In this document: piece by piece, positions 1 to 7,253 of the stretch
How positions within the stretch are numbered: the first letter of the stretch is position 1
Layout of the letters: every line of letters starts with the position of its first letter
Assembly (NCBI RefSeq): GCF_003058325.1
Contig: NZ_CP028843.1
Coordinates: 4,767,001-4,831,000 of the forward strand
Source: Methylobacterium currus
GTDB taxonomy: Bacteria > Pseudomonadota > Alphaproteobacteria > Rhizobiales > Beijerinckiaceae
DNA: 64,000 nucleotides
Direction: 5' to 3'
The notes under the pieces: generated by a model
Database searches by the model: none
What the model saw: the letters and a program-made list of their open reading frames with translations, nothing else
Told to the model about the DNA's origin: nothing
Position numbers and translations under genes: made by a program

Positions 1-153
1 GGCGGCGTGGGTTGCGGGTACGGAGCCGTACAGCCCGCGCATCAGGGTGGTGAGCCGTGCGACCCGCGCGAGCGCGGCCTTCACGTTCTCGCCGAGCCGG
101 ACCGGCCCGGCGATCAGCTCGACGAGCTGGCGCGCCTCTGCCTGAGCAGTCAT
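1..153 (-). CDS. Phage-like hypothetical protein, N-terminal part (runs off window)
   Basis: The visible N-terminus (MTAQAEARQLVELIAG) is helical and rich in Ala, Leu and Arg, with no motif I recognise. Its ATG at 153 overlaps the TGA of the preceding gene as ATGA, so it is probably translationally coupled. It is the last visible member of a five-gene operon that starts beside a CI-like repressor, which suggests an early phage or integrative-element gene. Function unknown. The C-terminus lies outside the window. Confidence 0.6.
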   Translation of the reverse strand, partial: MTAQAEARQLVELIAGPVRLGENVKAALARVARLTTLMRGLYGSVPATHAA

Positions 154-677
154 GCTACCTTCGTGACGCTCGGGACGGTCTCCCGAGAGCTTGGGTGAGA
201 ATCCCGACACCTTGGGCTGCTCCTGTGGTCCTCTGCACTCGCCGGGGAGAGCGCAGAGGCGTGAGCAGCAGGGCCGGAGGACTTGCGGTGTCCCGGACGC
301 ATGGAGTCGAGGACGCGCGACCAGGGCTTGGGCGGCTGGACGGTCGCGTGGGAAGGAGCGCCGGCGGCGGCCCTGACAGGCCGACGTCCGGCAGCGCTTT
401 CCAGTGTCACCGTCTCGCCGCGCTCCAGCGCGGCGAGGGTTTCGAGCAGAGCAGGCTGGGCCGCACAGCGGAGGACGAAGGCGTGGGCATCCGCCAGGAC
501 CTGGGCCTGCTTGGCATGGTGCTGCACCGCCTCGTCGAGGCCCATGCATGGCGTGCCCGCCGGCAGGCCGACCTGCATCCGCGCCGCCAGGATCTCGGTG
601 CCGCGAGCGACCACGCCGGCATGGGCGGCCGCCGCGCGGAGCCGGGCGGCGAGCGAGGACAGGCCGCCGTCGCTCAT
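150..677 (-). CDS. Phage-like hypothetical protein, 175 aa
   Basis: The N-terminal 105 residues look like a compact helical protein rich in Ala, Leu and Arg. The C-terminal third is low complexity (Ser, Pro, Arg, His) and may be disordered. I chose the ATG at 677 because it forms an ATGA overlap with the stop of the 34-codon gene upstream; a longer in-frame start would cut across that gene. Its stop forms another ATGA with the next gene. No family is recognised. It belongs to the early-type operon divergent from the CI-like repressor. Confidence 0.6.
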   Translation of the reverse strand: MSDGGLSSLAARLRAAAAHAGVVARGTEILAARMQVGLPAGTPCMGLDEAVQHHAKQAQVLADAHAFVLRCAAQPALLETLAALERGETVTLESAAGRRPVRAAAGAPSHATVQPPKPWSRVLDSMRPGHRKSSGPAAHASALSPASAEDHRSSPRCRDSHPSSRETVPSVTKVA

Positions 678-778
678 CGCGCCACCCGCAGGAGCGTCAC
701 CCACCCGTCGGCCAGGCAGACCTCGCAGCGGCCGTCGGCGCGGAGGCGGTAGCGGATCTTGCGACGGGACGTCCTCAT
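674..778 (-). CDS. Small CxxC protein, 34 aa
   Basis: This 34-codon gene encodes a basic N-terminus (MRTSRRKIRYRLR) followed by a CEVC motif, which could be half of a zinc knuckle. It is supported by its position: its ATG overlaps the stop of the upstream gene and its stop overlaps the start of the downstream gene, both as ATGA. Such short basic CxxC proteins are common in phage early operons. No function can be assigned. Confidence 0.5.
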   Translation of the reverse strand: MRTSRRKIRYRLRADGRCEVCLADGWVTLLRVAR

Positions 779-1077
779 GGCTGCCTCCGGTTGGGTTGAG
801 GGTGCGCCCGGCCGGGCGGATGGGGGCGCAAGGGTCCGGCCGGGCGTGATCCGGGATCGGCACCGCGCGGATGCCGGACCCGGAACACGGGGAGAGGACC
901 GGCTTCAGCCGGCCTCAGATCTCGCGTGAGGAGGCGGCTGCGAGGCGCGCTTCGACCAGCAGCGGCCGTGCCGACGCCCCAGGCGAGCAGGCATAGGAGA
1001 ACGGCGGCGAGGCGCCGGTCGCGCAGGACGGCCCGGAGGACCGGACGCGACGGCGCCGTGACGCGGCGGGGCGTCAT
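775..1077 (-). CDS. Small single-pass membrane protein, 100 aa
   Basis: A basic N-terminus of about 22 residues is followed by one hydrophobic segment (around residues 24-38, LAAVLLCLLAWGVG) and a Pro/Arg-rich tail, so an inner-membrane single-pass protein is predicted. The ATG at 1077 overlaps the stop of the Cro/YdaS-like gene and the stop overlaps the next start, both as ATGA. The tail is compositionally biased, so the true C-terminal extent is less certain. Function unknown. Confidence 0.5.
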   Translation of the reverse strand: MTPRRVTAPSRPVLRAVLRDRRLAAVLLCLLAWGVGTAAAGRSAPRSRLLTRDLRPAEAGPLPVFRVRHPRGADPGSRPAGPLRPHPPGRAHPQPNRRQP

Positions 1078-1325
1078 GCGGCCACCCCGTGCCCATGGGA
1101 TTCGACTGCGCCGCGGGTCGGCGCCTCCCAGAGATCCGGCCGCAGCCGGTGCCTCGGGATCGCGCCGTCGGTCGCCCAGTCGATCCGGACGGCCAGCTCG
1201 CCGGACACGCGCCCGGCCTTCTTCGCTTTCCAGATCGCGCTCTGGGAGACGCCGCAGGCGTCGCCCAGCTTCGCTTCCGAGCCGGCCAGCGTGATCGCGG
1301 CCTGAATGAGGGATCGCACGGTCAT
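1074..1325 (-). CDS. Cro/YdaS-like helix-turn-helix protein
   Basis: The N-terminal half contains a helix-turn-helix of the YdaS/Cro type (LGDACGVSQSAIWKAKKAG), as in phage antirepressor or antitoxin-like regulators. It is divergent from a CI-like repressor and heads the ATGA-coupled operon, the classical Cro position. An in-frame ATG at 1337 would add four residues, but that ATG lies inside the predicted -10 box (1333-1338), so I prefer the ATG at 1325, which would make the message leaderless or nearly so. Role inferred: DNA-binding control of the 1347-1377 operator region. Confidence 0.72.
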   Translation of the reverse strand: MTVRSLIQAAITLAGSEAKLGDACGVSQSAIWKAKKAGRVSGELAVRIDWATDGAIPRHRLRPDLWEAPTRGAVESHGHGVAA

Positions 1326-1346
1326 GACCGTGGACATAACCGCCTT

Positions 1347-1377
1347 GGTTGTTGGTTGTCAAAAACCAGAATATACG
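1347..1377. promoter_or_regulatory. Divergent promoter/operator between cro-like and CI-like genes
   Basis: On the minus strand the 21-mer at 1367-1347 contains TTGACA, followed after 17 nt by TTATGT (1338-1333), a good promoter for the cro-like operon. On the plus strand TTGTTG (1349-1354), 17 nt, then TATACG (1372-1377) would drive the repressor. The two promoters overlap, as in lambdoid switches. The 21-mer recurs with one mismatch, in opposite orientation, at 5388-5408, so it is probably also the repressor binding site. Confidence 0.6.
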
Positions 1378-1413
1378 CGCGCGCTCACAACCGAGGTTTT
1401 AGACTGCCGCCCT

Positions 1414-2091
1414 ATGGACTGGCAGGACATCATCCGCGAGGGGCGGCTCGCCAAGAAGCTCAGCCAAGCGCGGCTGGCGAAGGAGGTCGGCACCTCCCAG
1501 GCGACGATCGCCAAGATCGAGCTCAAGCAGGTCGAGAGCACGGCGCATCTCGCCCGGCTCATCGAGGTGCTCGGTCTCGACCCGACGCTCTTTCCGGAAG
1601 GCGCGCAGGACGGCCGGCCGGCGCAGGCCGTGAGGCAGGCGCCGATGCCGGTTCCGGATTTCGCGAGGGACCCCGCCTACTGGGCGGCTGCGGCGGGGCT
1701 CGTCGGCGACGTGCCGCTCTTCGCCTCGGCGGAAGGTGGGGAAGGTTCGCTCATCATCGAGCGCGACCCGATCGGGACGGTGAGGCGCCCGCCCGCCCTG
1801 CAGGGCGTCAAGGACGGCTACGCGATCTACCTCGTCGGCGAATCGATGTCGCCGGAGTTCGAGCCCGGCGACACCCTGATGGTCAACCCGCGCCTGCCCG
1901 GCCTGTCCGCGACGCCCTGCGTGTTCTATTCCGGCGCCGGGGACGAGCCGCGGGCGATGGTCAAGCGGCTCATCGGGTCCAGTGCGGAGGCGTGGCGCGT
2001 TCAGCAGTTCAACCCGGCACGGACCTTCGAGCTGTCCCGCGACGCGTGGCCGACCTGCCACCGCATCGTGTCGAAGGATTTTCGGAAGTAG
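1414..2091 (+). CDS. CI-like phage repressor (XRE HTH plus S24 peptidase domain)
   Basis: A 225-aa protein with an XRE-type helix-turn-helix at residues 5-50 (LSQARLAKEVGTSQATIAKIE) and a C-terminal LexA/CI-like S24 domain from about residue 135. GESMSPEFEPGD carries the expected catalytic Ser, and a Lys follows in AMVKRLIG. Family knowledge: such repressors self-cleave on RecA activation and release phage early genes. The ATG at 1414 follows the leader region directly. It is divergent from the cro-like operon. I infer it is the maintenance repressor of the element whose operator recurs at 5388. Confidence 0.85.
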   Translation: MDWQDIIREGRLAKKLSQARLAKEVGTSQATIAKIELKQVESTAHLARLIEVLGLDPTLFPEGAQDGRPAQAVRQAPMPVPDFARDPAYWAAAAGLVGDVPLFASAEGGEGSLIIERDPIGTVRRPPALQGVKDGYAIYLVGESMSPEFEPGDTLMVNPRLPGLSATPCVFYSGAGDEPRAMVKRLIGSSAEAWRVQQFNPARTFELSRDAWPTCHRIVSKDFRK

Positions 2092-2376
2092 GCCGACGTC
2101 ATGGCCGGATCAGCTTGGCCTGCCAAACGACCGATGCGCGTTGGGAGCGGCGGTTCGGCGGGTGGATGCCGAGCGGCCGGATTCCGCCATGAGCCCACAT
2201 CGGGTCGGCCAGCGCTGAACCGCCGCTTCCGACCCCTCTCGGACGTTCGGGCGCGCCTCTTGCAATGACCGAAATTGGACGAACAGCAGCCTACAGGGCC
2301 CAAACCGCTGAAGCGCCGCCTCAATCTGCACCGGTCGAACTGCTGGCCGAGCACGATCCAACCCGGCACAGCGGCC
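2092..2376. other. Intergenic, no gene seen
   Basis: Short open frames occur on both strands but none has a ribosome-binding site, family resemblance or neighbour coupling. The region separates the phage-like repressor from the ion-channel gene. No convincing terminator was found. Confidence 0.4.
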
Positions 2377-3147
2377 TCAGTATGCGCCTTCGTCAGGGAT
2401 GTTCAGTGTGGTGCCGCAAGCCTTGCAGTGCACGGCATCGGGCTCGTGCCGCTGCAGGCCGCAGGTTGGGCAAGGAAAGCGCACCTTGTAGGGCCGGAAC
2501 ACCACCTGGGCGAGGCGGAAGAACAGCGTTACGCCGCAGATCATCACGAACACCGAAATCAGTCGCCCGGACGTTCCCGGCAGGGTGATATCGCCGTAGC
2601 CGGTGGTCGTCAGCGACGTGACTGTGAAGTAGAGCGCATCGACCGGGCTGCCGATCGCCGGGTTGCTGCCGACCTGCGTGACGTAGACCACGCCGGTCAT
2701 CACGAACACGAACACCACCAAGTTGGTGGCGGCGAGGATCGCCTCCTCGTTGCGCCGGAAGAACGGACTGTCGTGGCGCAGGCGTTCAAGCAGCTGGTAG
2801 GTCCGCAGGAGGCGGAGCGTGCGCAGGATGCGCAAGAAGCCGACGCCCTGCACGAACATCGGTGCCAGGAACGAGACGATCGCCACCACATCCGTCCAGG
2901 TGCTCAAGCGCAGGAACTCGCGCGCGGGCGCCCGGCTGATCATCAGCCGGCCGAGGAAGTCGGCCAGCACGCCCAGGCCGAGAGCCACGTCCAGAGCGAC
3001 GATCCACGGCGAGAGCGGCAGGAACGAGGTCGCGATCACGAAGGCAACCGTCGCGATGTCGAACGCGAGCAGGGTGTAGCGGAAGCGGTGCGCTTGGTCG
3101 GTGTCGCCCTCGTAGAGGGCCTGCAGTCGGGCTTTCAGGGGGATCAT
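2377..3147 (-). CDS. Voltage-gated-type K+ channel with C-terminal zinc ribbon
   Basis: A 256-aa membrane protein with a six-helix Kv layout: hydrophobic segments near residues 23-65, an S4-like arginine-rich stretch (RILRTLRLLRTYQLLERLR), and a pore loop with the K+ selectivity filter TTTGYGD followed by the last helix. After it comes a cytosolic tail with two Cys pairs (CPTC and CKAC), a probable zinc ribbon. The start at 3147 (MIPLKARL) fits better than the upstream ATG at 3210, which adds a Cys/Pro-rich leader. It is monocistronic and its neighbours do not define a role. Confidence 0.88.
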   Translation of the reverse strand: MIPLKARLQALYEGDTDQAHRFRYTLLAFDIATVAFVIATSFLPLSPWIVALDVALGLGVLADFLGRLMISRAPAREFLRLSTWTDVVAIVSFLAPMFVQGVGFLRILRTLRLLRTYQLLERLRHDSPFFRRNEEAILAATNLVVFVFVMTGVVYVTQVGSNPAIGSPVDALYFTVTSLTTTGYGDITLPGTSGRLISVFVMICGVTLFFRLAQVVFRPYKVRFPCPTCGLQRHEPDAVHCKACGTTLNIPDEGAY

Positions 3148-3315
3148 GGGTCCGGTCGGGCAGGTGGAGGTGCCCCATAGCGCATCCGGCGCTTGGGCGC
3201 CTGCTTGCACGCTCCCGCCATCAATGGGATACGGGCGCCAAGGTGTGCGGCCTCATCCTGAGGCTTGCAGGATCTCTACCGCTGGTCGGGCCGCCAGTGG
3301 GGGAGAACTGTGCCC

Positions 3316-3516
3316 ATGCCTCGCCCCGTCAATCAGCGCCGTTTCCGGCTGCCGGCAGCCCACCGCCGTGCTCGGGCGGATCTCCGCACCTCTGATCTCG
3401 TATTGGCGGTTACGGTCGTCGCCATCCTGGGCGTGGTCTGCCTGATGCTGGCCGGTAGCCTGATCGGCACCACCGACGACATGGCGACGGGCCCAACCTC
3501 GGCGCAGTCGTCGTGA
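3316..3516 (+). CDS. Small membrane protein, 66 aa
   Basis: Basic N-terminus, then one strongly hydrophobic segment (around residues 27-50, [21 protein letters not shown]) and a polar tail. Single-pass inner-membrane topology is predicted. It lies about 100 nt before nhaA on the same strand and might be cotranscribed with it. No family is recognised. The start at 3316 is chosen over one at 3265 because the extra residues do not look coding. Confidence 0.5.
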   Translation: MPRPVNQRRFRLPAAHRRARADLRTSDLVLAVTVVAILGVVCLMLAGSLIGTTDDMATGPTSAQSS

Positions 3517-3614
3517 CAGGTCCGTCTCATCTCGACCGCCGCGCCAGAACCAGCCCTCCCGGAGAACGAGCGGATCGTGCTCCAGCATCCATCGCATTCC
3601 GGCAAAGCGACGAC

Positions 3615-4823
3615 ATGAATACCCAGGCACCCCTGCCGGTTCGCCGGCCGCTCTCGGCCCTGCGCAACATGCTGCACAACGAGGCCAGCGGCGGCTTGGT
3701 GCTGATGGCGAGCGCCGCGCTGGCGCTGGTGGTCGCGAACTCGCATTGGGCGGAGACCTACTTCTCGGTCCTGAAGGCCTATCTCGGCCCGCTTTCGGTG
3801 CTGCACTGGATCAACGACGCCCTGATGGCGGTATTCTTCCTGCTGGTCGGTCTGGAGATCAAGCGCGAGATGCTGGACGGTCGGCTGCGCACTTGGCCCG
3901 ACCGCATCCTGCCGGGCGTGGCCGCCCTCGGCGGCATGTTGATGCCCGCGCTGGTCTACGTGGCAGTCAACTGGCACTCGCCGGAAACCCTACGCGGCTG
4001 GGCGATCCCGGCCGCCACCGATATCGCCTTCGCGCTCGGGGTGCTCGCGCTGCTCGGCTCGCGCGTGCCAGTCTCGCTCAAGGTCTTCCTGACCGCACTG
4101 GCAATCATCGACGACCTGGGCGCGGTCCTCATCATCGCCGCGTTCTACACGGCCGACCTGTCGCTACCGATGCTCGGCGGCGCGGGCCTGACGCTCGCCG
4201 CGCTCTACGGCCTGAACAAGGCCGGCGTCGCGCGCCTGTGGCCCTACCTGCTGCTCGGCGTCGTGCTGTGGGTATTCGTGCTCAAGTCCGGCGTGCATGC
4301 GACGATCGCCGGCGTGCTGCTGGCGCTGACGATCCCGCTGCGCCTCAGCGTCGGCAAGCCGGACGATCCGACCTCGCCGTTGCACATCCTGGAACATGCC
4401 ATCCACCCGTGGTCGGCCTTCCTGATCCTGCCGGTCTTTGGGTTCGCCAACGCGGGCGTGTCGCTGGCTGGCTTCAAGCCGGGCATGCTGCTCGATCCGG
4501 TCACGCTCGGGGTCGCGCTCGGCCTGTTCGTCGGCAAGCAGCTTGGCGTGTTCGGGTTCGTGCTGGCGCTGGTCAGGCTCGGCTGGGCGCAGCGACCGGC
4601 CCGCGCGACCTGGCTGCAGGTCTACGGCGTGGCACTGCTCTGCGGGGTGGGGTTCACGATGAGCCTGTTCATCGGTCTTCTGGCGTTCGCCAGCAGCCCC
4701 GAGCTGGAGGCGGAGACCAAGATCGGCGTGCTCGTCGGCTCGCTGCTCTGCATGGCAGCCGGCGCGCTGGTGCTCAGGCTGGCCCCACGTGCGCCCGCAC
4801 CAGCAACATCGCGAAGGTCTTGA
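3615..4823 (+). CDS. nhaA: Na+/H+ antiporter NhaA
   Basis: A 402-aa polytopic membrane protein. It carries the NhaA hallmarks: [15 protein letters not shown] near residue 77, [10 protein letters not shown], and the paired aspartates in AIIDDLGA that bind and exchange Na+ and H+. A Lys in LFVGKQLG and the C-terminal [13 protein letters not shown] block are also typical. Function: expels Na+ in exchange for protons at alkaline pH. The ATG at 3615 (MNTQAPLPV) is taken because NhaA proteins begin a short way before the first helix. It sits inside phage-like flanks and may be cargo or a bystander. Confidence 0.93.
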   Translation: MNTQAPLPVRRPLSALRNMLHNEASGGLVLMASAALALVVANSHWAETYFSVLKAYLGPLSVLHWINDALMAVFFLLVGLEIKREMLDGRLRTWPDRILPGVAALGGMLMPALVYVAVNWHSPETLRGWAIPAATDIAFALGVLALLGSRVPVSLKVFLTALAIIDDLGAVLIIAAFYTADLSLPMLGGAGLTLAALYGLNKAGVARLWPYLLLGVVLWVFVLKSGVHATIAGVLLALTIPLRLSVGKPDDPTSPLHILEHAIHPWSAFLILPVFGFANAGVSLAGFKPGMLLDPVTLGVALGLFVGKQLGVFGFVLALVRLGWAQRPARATWLQVYGVALLCGVGFTMSLFIGLLAFASSPELEAETKIGVLVGSLLCMAAGALVLRLAPRAPAPATSRRS

Positions 4824-4911
4824 TCGTCGAGGTATGGGACTGAGTGGCCGCGGGGACCGTCTCGGCACCAGGTCCGGACATTTGGAGCGGAGGCAGCAAA
4901 CATCTGCTCCC

Positions 4912-4961
4912 CACCCCATCCGGACCTTCAGTGAACGCAACTCGAAGGTCCGGATGGGGTG
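4912..4961. repeat. 18-bp perfect inverted repeat (large hairpin)
   Basis: The left arm at 4912-4929 is the exact reverse complement of 4944-4961 (CACCCCATCCGGACCTTC and its complement), with a 14-nt loop. A further GGTCCGGA lies at 4871-4878. It is downstream of nhaA and convergent with the 5004-5270 gene, so it could act as a bidirectional terminator, but no T-run follows either arm. It may instead be a mobile palindromic repeat. Confidence 0.75.
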
Positions 4962-5003
4962 AAAAGCAGCTGCTCGCGGTGCCAAGCCGATCAAGCTCCG
5001 GGC

Positions 5004-5270
5004 TCAGACGCCGAGCGCCCCGGCAAGCTCCTCAGGCAATTCCCCGTTGCTGAAAATCAGAACCGCGCCGTCAAACTCGCCGGTCGCGGGATCGCCGGCA
5101 CGCGAGAACGCGAGGGTCACGGCTTTGGTCACGGCCAGCCGACGGGCGGCTGCGAGGGCTGCCTCCTCGGACCGCGCTTCGATCGGCTTGTCCATGACGT
5201 AGCCCCCATCGGCCAGAGAGAACGACTGCACCACGTAATAGGTATGGCGTCCGCTCTGCACCGTCACCAC
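5004..5270 (-). CDS. Hypothetical protein, 88 aa
   Basis: A compact acidic protein (MVTVQSGRHTYYVVQSFSLA) with alternating strand-like and Ala-rich helical segments. No transmembrane segment or known motif is seen. It is transcribed away from the promoter/operator at 5388, which it shares divergently with the 5448 gene, so it probably belongs to the phage-like element. Function unknown. Confidence 0.6.
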   Translation of the reverse strand: MVTVQSGRHTYYVVQSFSLADGGYVMDKPIEARSEEAALAAARRLAVTKAVTLAFSRAGDPATGEFDGAVLIFSNGELPEELAGALGV

Positions 5271-5387
5271 CGGCTGCTCCCCGTACTGAACCCGCGGTGG
5301 AAATGTTCTCTATCCGTTCCATTTGCGTCAAGTGGGGCATCCGGATGGAAGCTGTGGGGCAACAACCATTGGCACGGATGGCTCGAC

Positions 5388-5421
5388 GGTTTTTGACAAC
5401 CAACAGCCGAAGTTTTAGGTT
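5388..5421 (+). promoter_or_regulatory. Second copy of the CI-type operator with a sigma70-like promoter
   Basis: The 21-mer at 5388-5408 matches the reverse complement of 1347-1367 at 20 of 21 positions. Within it lies TTGACA (5393-5398), then 17 nt and TAGGTT (5416-5421), a plausible promoter for the plus-strand genes starting at 5448. The following stretch (CCGAAGTTTTAGGTTGTCGCC) also resembles the segment before the repressor ATG. I infer regulation by the repressor at 1414. Confidence 0.6.
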
Positions 5422-5447
5422 GTCGCCGTTCCCTCACGGATGGCCCC

Positions 5448-5690
5448 ATGCCGAATCCCCCCGGTCTCCGCCTGGACGGCCCGAACTGGCTGCCCGCTCT
5501 GCGGGCGCGGCTCGCCGAGTTTCCGCAGCCCACCGACGAAGGCGCCCCCGCGACGCTCTCCCCGGCCACGGCGGCTCGCCGTCCGACCCTCCACGAGGGC
5601 ATCGCCCACGCCGTCGTGCTGATCCTCGCCACCGTCCTCGGCCTCCTCCTCGGGACGTTGGCCGGCCTGCTGATCCGTGGGGCCGCGTGA
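5448..5690 (+). CDS. Small membrane protein, 80 aa
   Basis: A Pro/Ala-rich polar N-terminus of about 52 residues is followed by one long hydrophobic segment (AVVLILATVLGLLLGTLAGLL) at the C-terminus, suggesting a tail-anchored inner-membrane protein. It starts 26 nt after the predicted -10 box at 5416. Its stop overlaps the next start as TGATG, so the downstream gene is probably coupled. No known family. Confidence 0.55.
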   Translation: MPNPPGLRLDGPNWLPALRARLAEFPQPTDEGAPATLSPATAARRPTLHEGIAHAVVLILATVLGLLLGTLAGLLIRGAA

Positions 5691-5962
5691 TGTCCGGTAT
5701 CGATCCTGCGAGCACGGGAGCCTACGACCAGTACGAGGCCGCCAAGGCCGCCGGCCGGTCGTCGCGGCGTCCGCCCCTCGAATGGTTCTCGGACCGGCAC
5801 AAGTGACGCGTCGCGGAACGCAACCGTCGCTTGGCCGAGGCGCGCGCCACCCGCGGCCCGGTCGGCCACGAGGCGGTCGACGCGGCCTGCGAGCGCATCC
5901 GCGCCGAGGCGGCCGAGGCCGCGCGGAACGCGGAGGCTCCCGCCCGGGGGGACGGGCGATGA
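5690..5962 (+). pseudogene. Phage-like small gene interrupted by an in-frame TGA
   Basis: From the ATG at 5690 the frame reads 38 codons (MSGIDPASTGAYDQYEAAK...) to a TGA at 5804-5806. It then stays open in the same frame for 51 more codons of coding-like, charged, helical sequence (RVAERNRRLAEARATRGP...) to the TGA at 5962, which overlaps the next ATG at 5959. The continuous frame and the coupled ends suggest one 90-codon gene broken by a nonsense mutation. The alternative is a real 38-aa gene followed by a second gene with an unusual start. Confidence 0.55.
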
Positions 5963-6133
5963 GCCCGGCAGTCCCGTGCCTCACCCCGGCCCTACGCCGC
6001 GTCCTGCGCGCGCTCGCGCGCTCCGGCGAGCCCCACACTACGCCAGCCTCGCCGCCACCCTGGACCGCTCGCCGAAGGCGCTCGAGAAGTCGGTGCGGGC
6101 GCTCCGGCACGCGCTCGCCCACGCCGGCGTCAC
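5959..6133 (+). pseudogene. Frameshifted and truncated HTH-like gene
   Basis: The ATG at 5959 forms ATGA with the preceding stop. About 26 codons in (MSPAVPCLTPALRRVLRAL) the frame breaks at about 6033, where an apparent 2-nt AC duplication shifts it. The other frame continues naturally (HYASLAATLDRSPKALEKSV), a helix-turn-helix-like stretch. Homology seems to end at about 6133 where the integrase remnant begins on the other strand, so the gene is both frameshifted and cut. Confidence 0.5.
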
Positions 6134-6475
6134 GATCAGGGCCTCGATTCGCGCCAGGATCTCGGCGAGCGGCTGCGCTGCCACCTCCGCGGCCGGCATG
6201 TAGCTGAAGCCGAGCTGCCGGGCGCGCTTGCGGGCAGCCTCGTAGCGGGCCTTCGCCTCTGCGCTCTGGCCACCGGCCAGGCCCTGCCAGTACGCCTCCA
6301 GCTCGCCGTTCATCTGCGCCGCGGCGCGAGCGGCGCGCACGCCCCGCGGGTCGTCGGCGATCCGGATGTGGGTCGTGCGCTTGACGATGCCGCGCCGGTC
6401 GAGGGCGGCGAACGTCTCCGGGACGCGCCGGACGAAGTGCCAGAAGCCCTGGCGTCGCGTCAGAAACTCGGGCAT
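6134..6475 (-). pseudogene. Tyrosine recombinase (phage integrase), N-terminal fragment
   Basis: The ATG at 6475 starts a protein (MPEFLTRRQGFWHFVRRVPE) typical of the N-terminal DUF6538-like region of alphaproteobacterial phage integrases. About 114 residues look authentic, to ILARIEALI. After that the frame runs antisense to the neighbouring HTH remnant and no catalytic R-H-R-Y domain follows. The gene lies 114 nt from the 3' end of tRNA-Ser, the expected position for an integrase at a tRNA attachment site. It must be non-functional. Confidence 0.75.
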
Positions 6476-6589
6476 CGGCGGGCGGCGATGTTGGACGTTG
6501 CGTTGGACGAAATCGTGCCCTGCCGCAAGGGCATCCGTCAAGCAATCGCGATAAGTGTTTGATTTAATTGAGAAAATGTCAAAATGGCT

Positions 6590-6679
6590 TGGCGGAAGGG
6601 GTGGGATTCGAACCCACGGTGGAGTTGCCCCCACGGCGGTTTTCAAGACCGCTGCCTTAAACCACTCGGCCACCCTTCC
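6590..6679 (-). tRNA. tRNA-Ser(UGA)
   Basis: A 90-nt class II tRNA on the minus strand with acceptor pairing GGAAGGG/CCCTTCC and encoded CCA (6592-6590). The anticodon stem is GCGGT/ACCGC around loop CTTGAAA (anticodon TGA). A long variable arm and TTCGAATCC T-loop are present. Its 3' end faces the integrase remnant, so it is the likely attachment site of the left element. Confidence 0.96.
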
Positions 6680-6860
6680 GAACCGGCCGCGAAGGCGCGG
6701 GATCCGGGCGCCTCTTCTCTAGGGCGCGCCGCGGCGGTGCGTCAACCGCGGCCGTCGGGCTCGCTGCGCGCGGGGCGCGGCGCCTATCGCCGGGGGAGCG
6801 GGCGACGTAACCTGCGCCGTGACGACGGAGCGCGACGGGACGCTCCGGTGGGAGATCCGC

Positions 6861-7238
6861 ATGAGCTACGTGTACGACCACCTCCACCTGCGCAGCCGGG
6901 ACGCGGTGGCGGCGGCTCGGTTCTATGTCGACGTGCTGGAGGCGCGGGAGACCGGGCGCGAGGGTGGCGAGACGCCGAGCCGCATCGTCCTCGATCTCGG
7001 CGGGATGCGGATGTTCATCGAGCAGGCGCCGGAGGGCACCGGGCCGGCCGCGGTGCCGCCGCATCGCGGCATCGAGCATATCGGCCTGCGGGTCGAGGAC
7101 ATCGAGGCGACGGTGGCGGACCTCGCCGCCCGCGGCATCCCGCTGGTCTCAGGGATCACCGACGTGAAGCCGGGGCTGCGGATCGCCTTCTTCGAGGGGC
7201 CGGACGGCGTGCGCATCGAGATCCTGCAGCGCGGATAG
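6861..7238 (+). CDS. VOC-family (glyoxalase/dioxygenase-like) protein
   Basis: A 125-aa vicinal-oxygen-chelate protein made of two beta-alpha-beta-beta-beta modules. Candidate metal ligands are the His in YDHLHLRS, the Glu in MFIEQAP, the His in GIEHIGLRV and the Glu in VRIEILQ, which fits the usual H-E-H-E pattern. The substrate cannot be inferred; family members handle glyoxal adducts, aromatics or antibiotics. The ATG at 6861 follows GGGAG. The adjacent cyclase gene is convergent. Confidence 0.8.
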   Translation: MSYVYDHLHLRSRDAVAAARFYVDVLEARETGREGGETPSRIVLDLGGMRMFIEQAPEGTGPAAVPPHRGIEHIGLRVEDIEATVADLAARGIPLVSGITDVKPGLRIAFFEGPDGVRIEILQRG

Positions 7239-7253
7239 TCGCTCCGCGGATCG

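Noticed and set aside
2110..2361. A possible 83-aa gene left of the ion channel
   Set aside because: No ribosome-binding site, biased composition and no family; probably a chance GC-rich frame.
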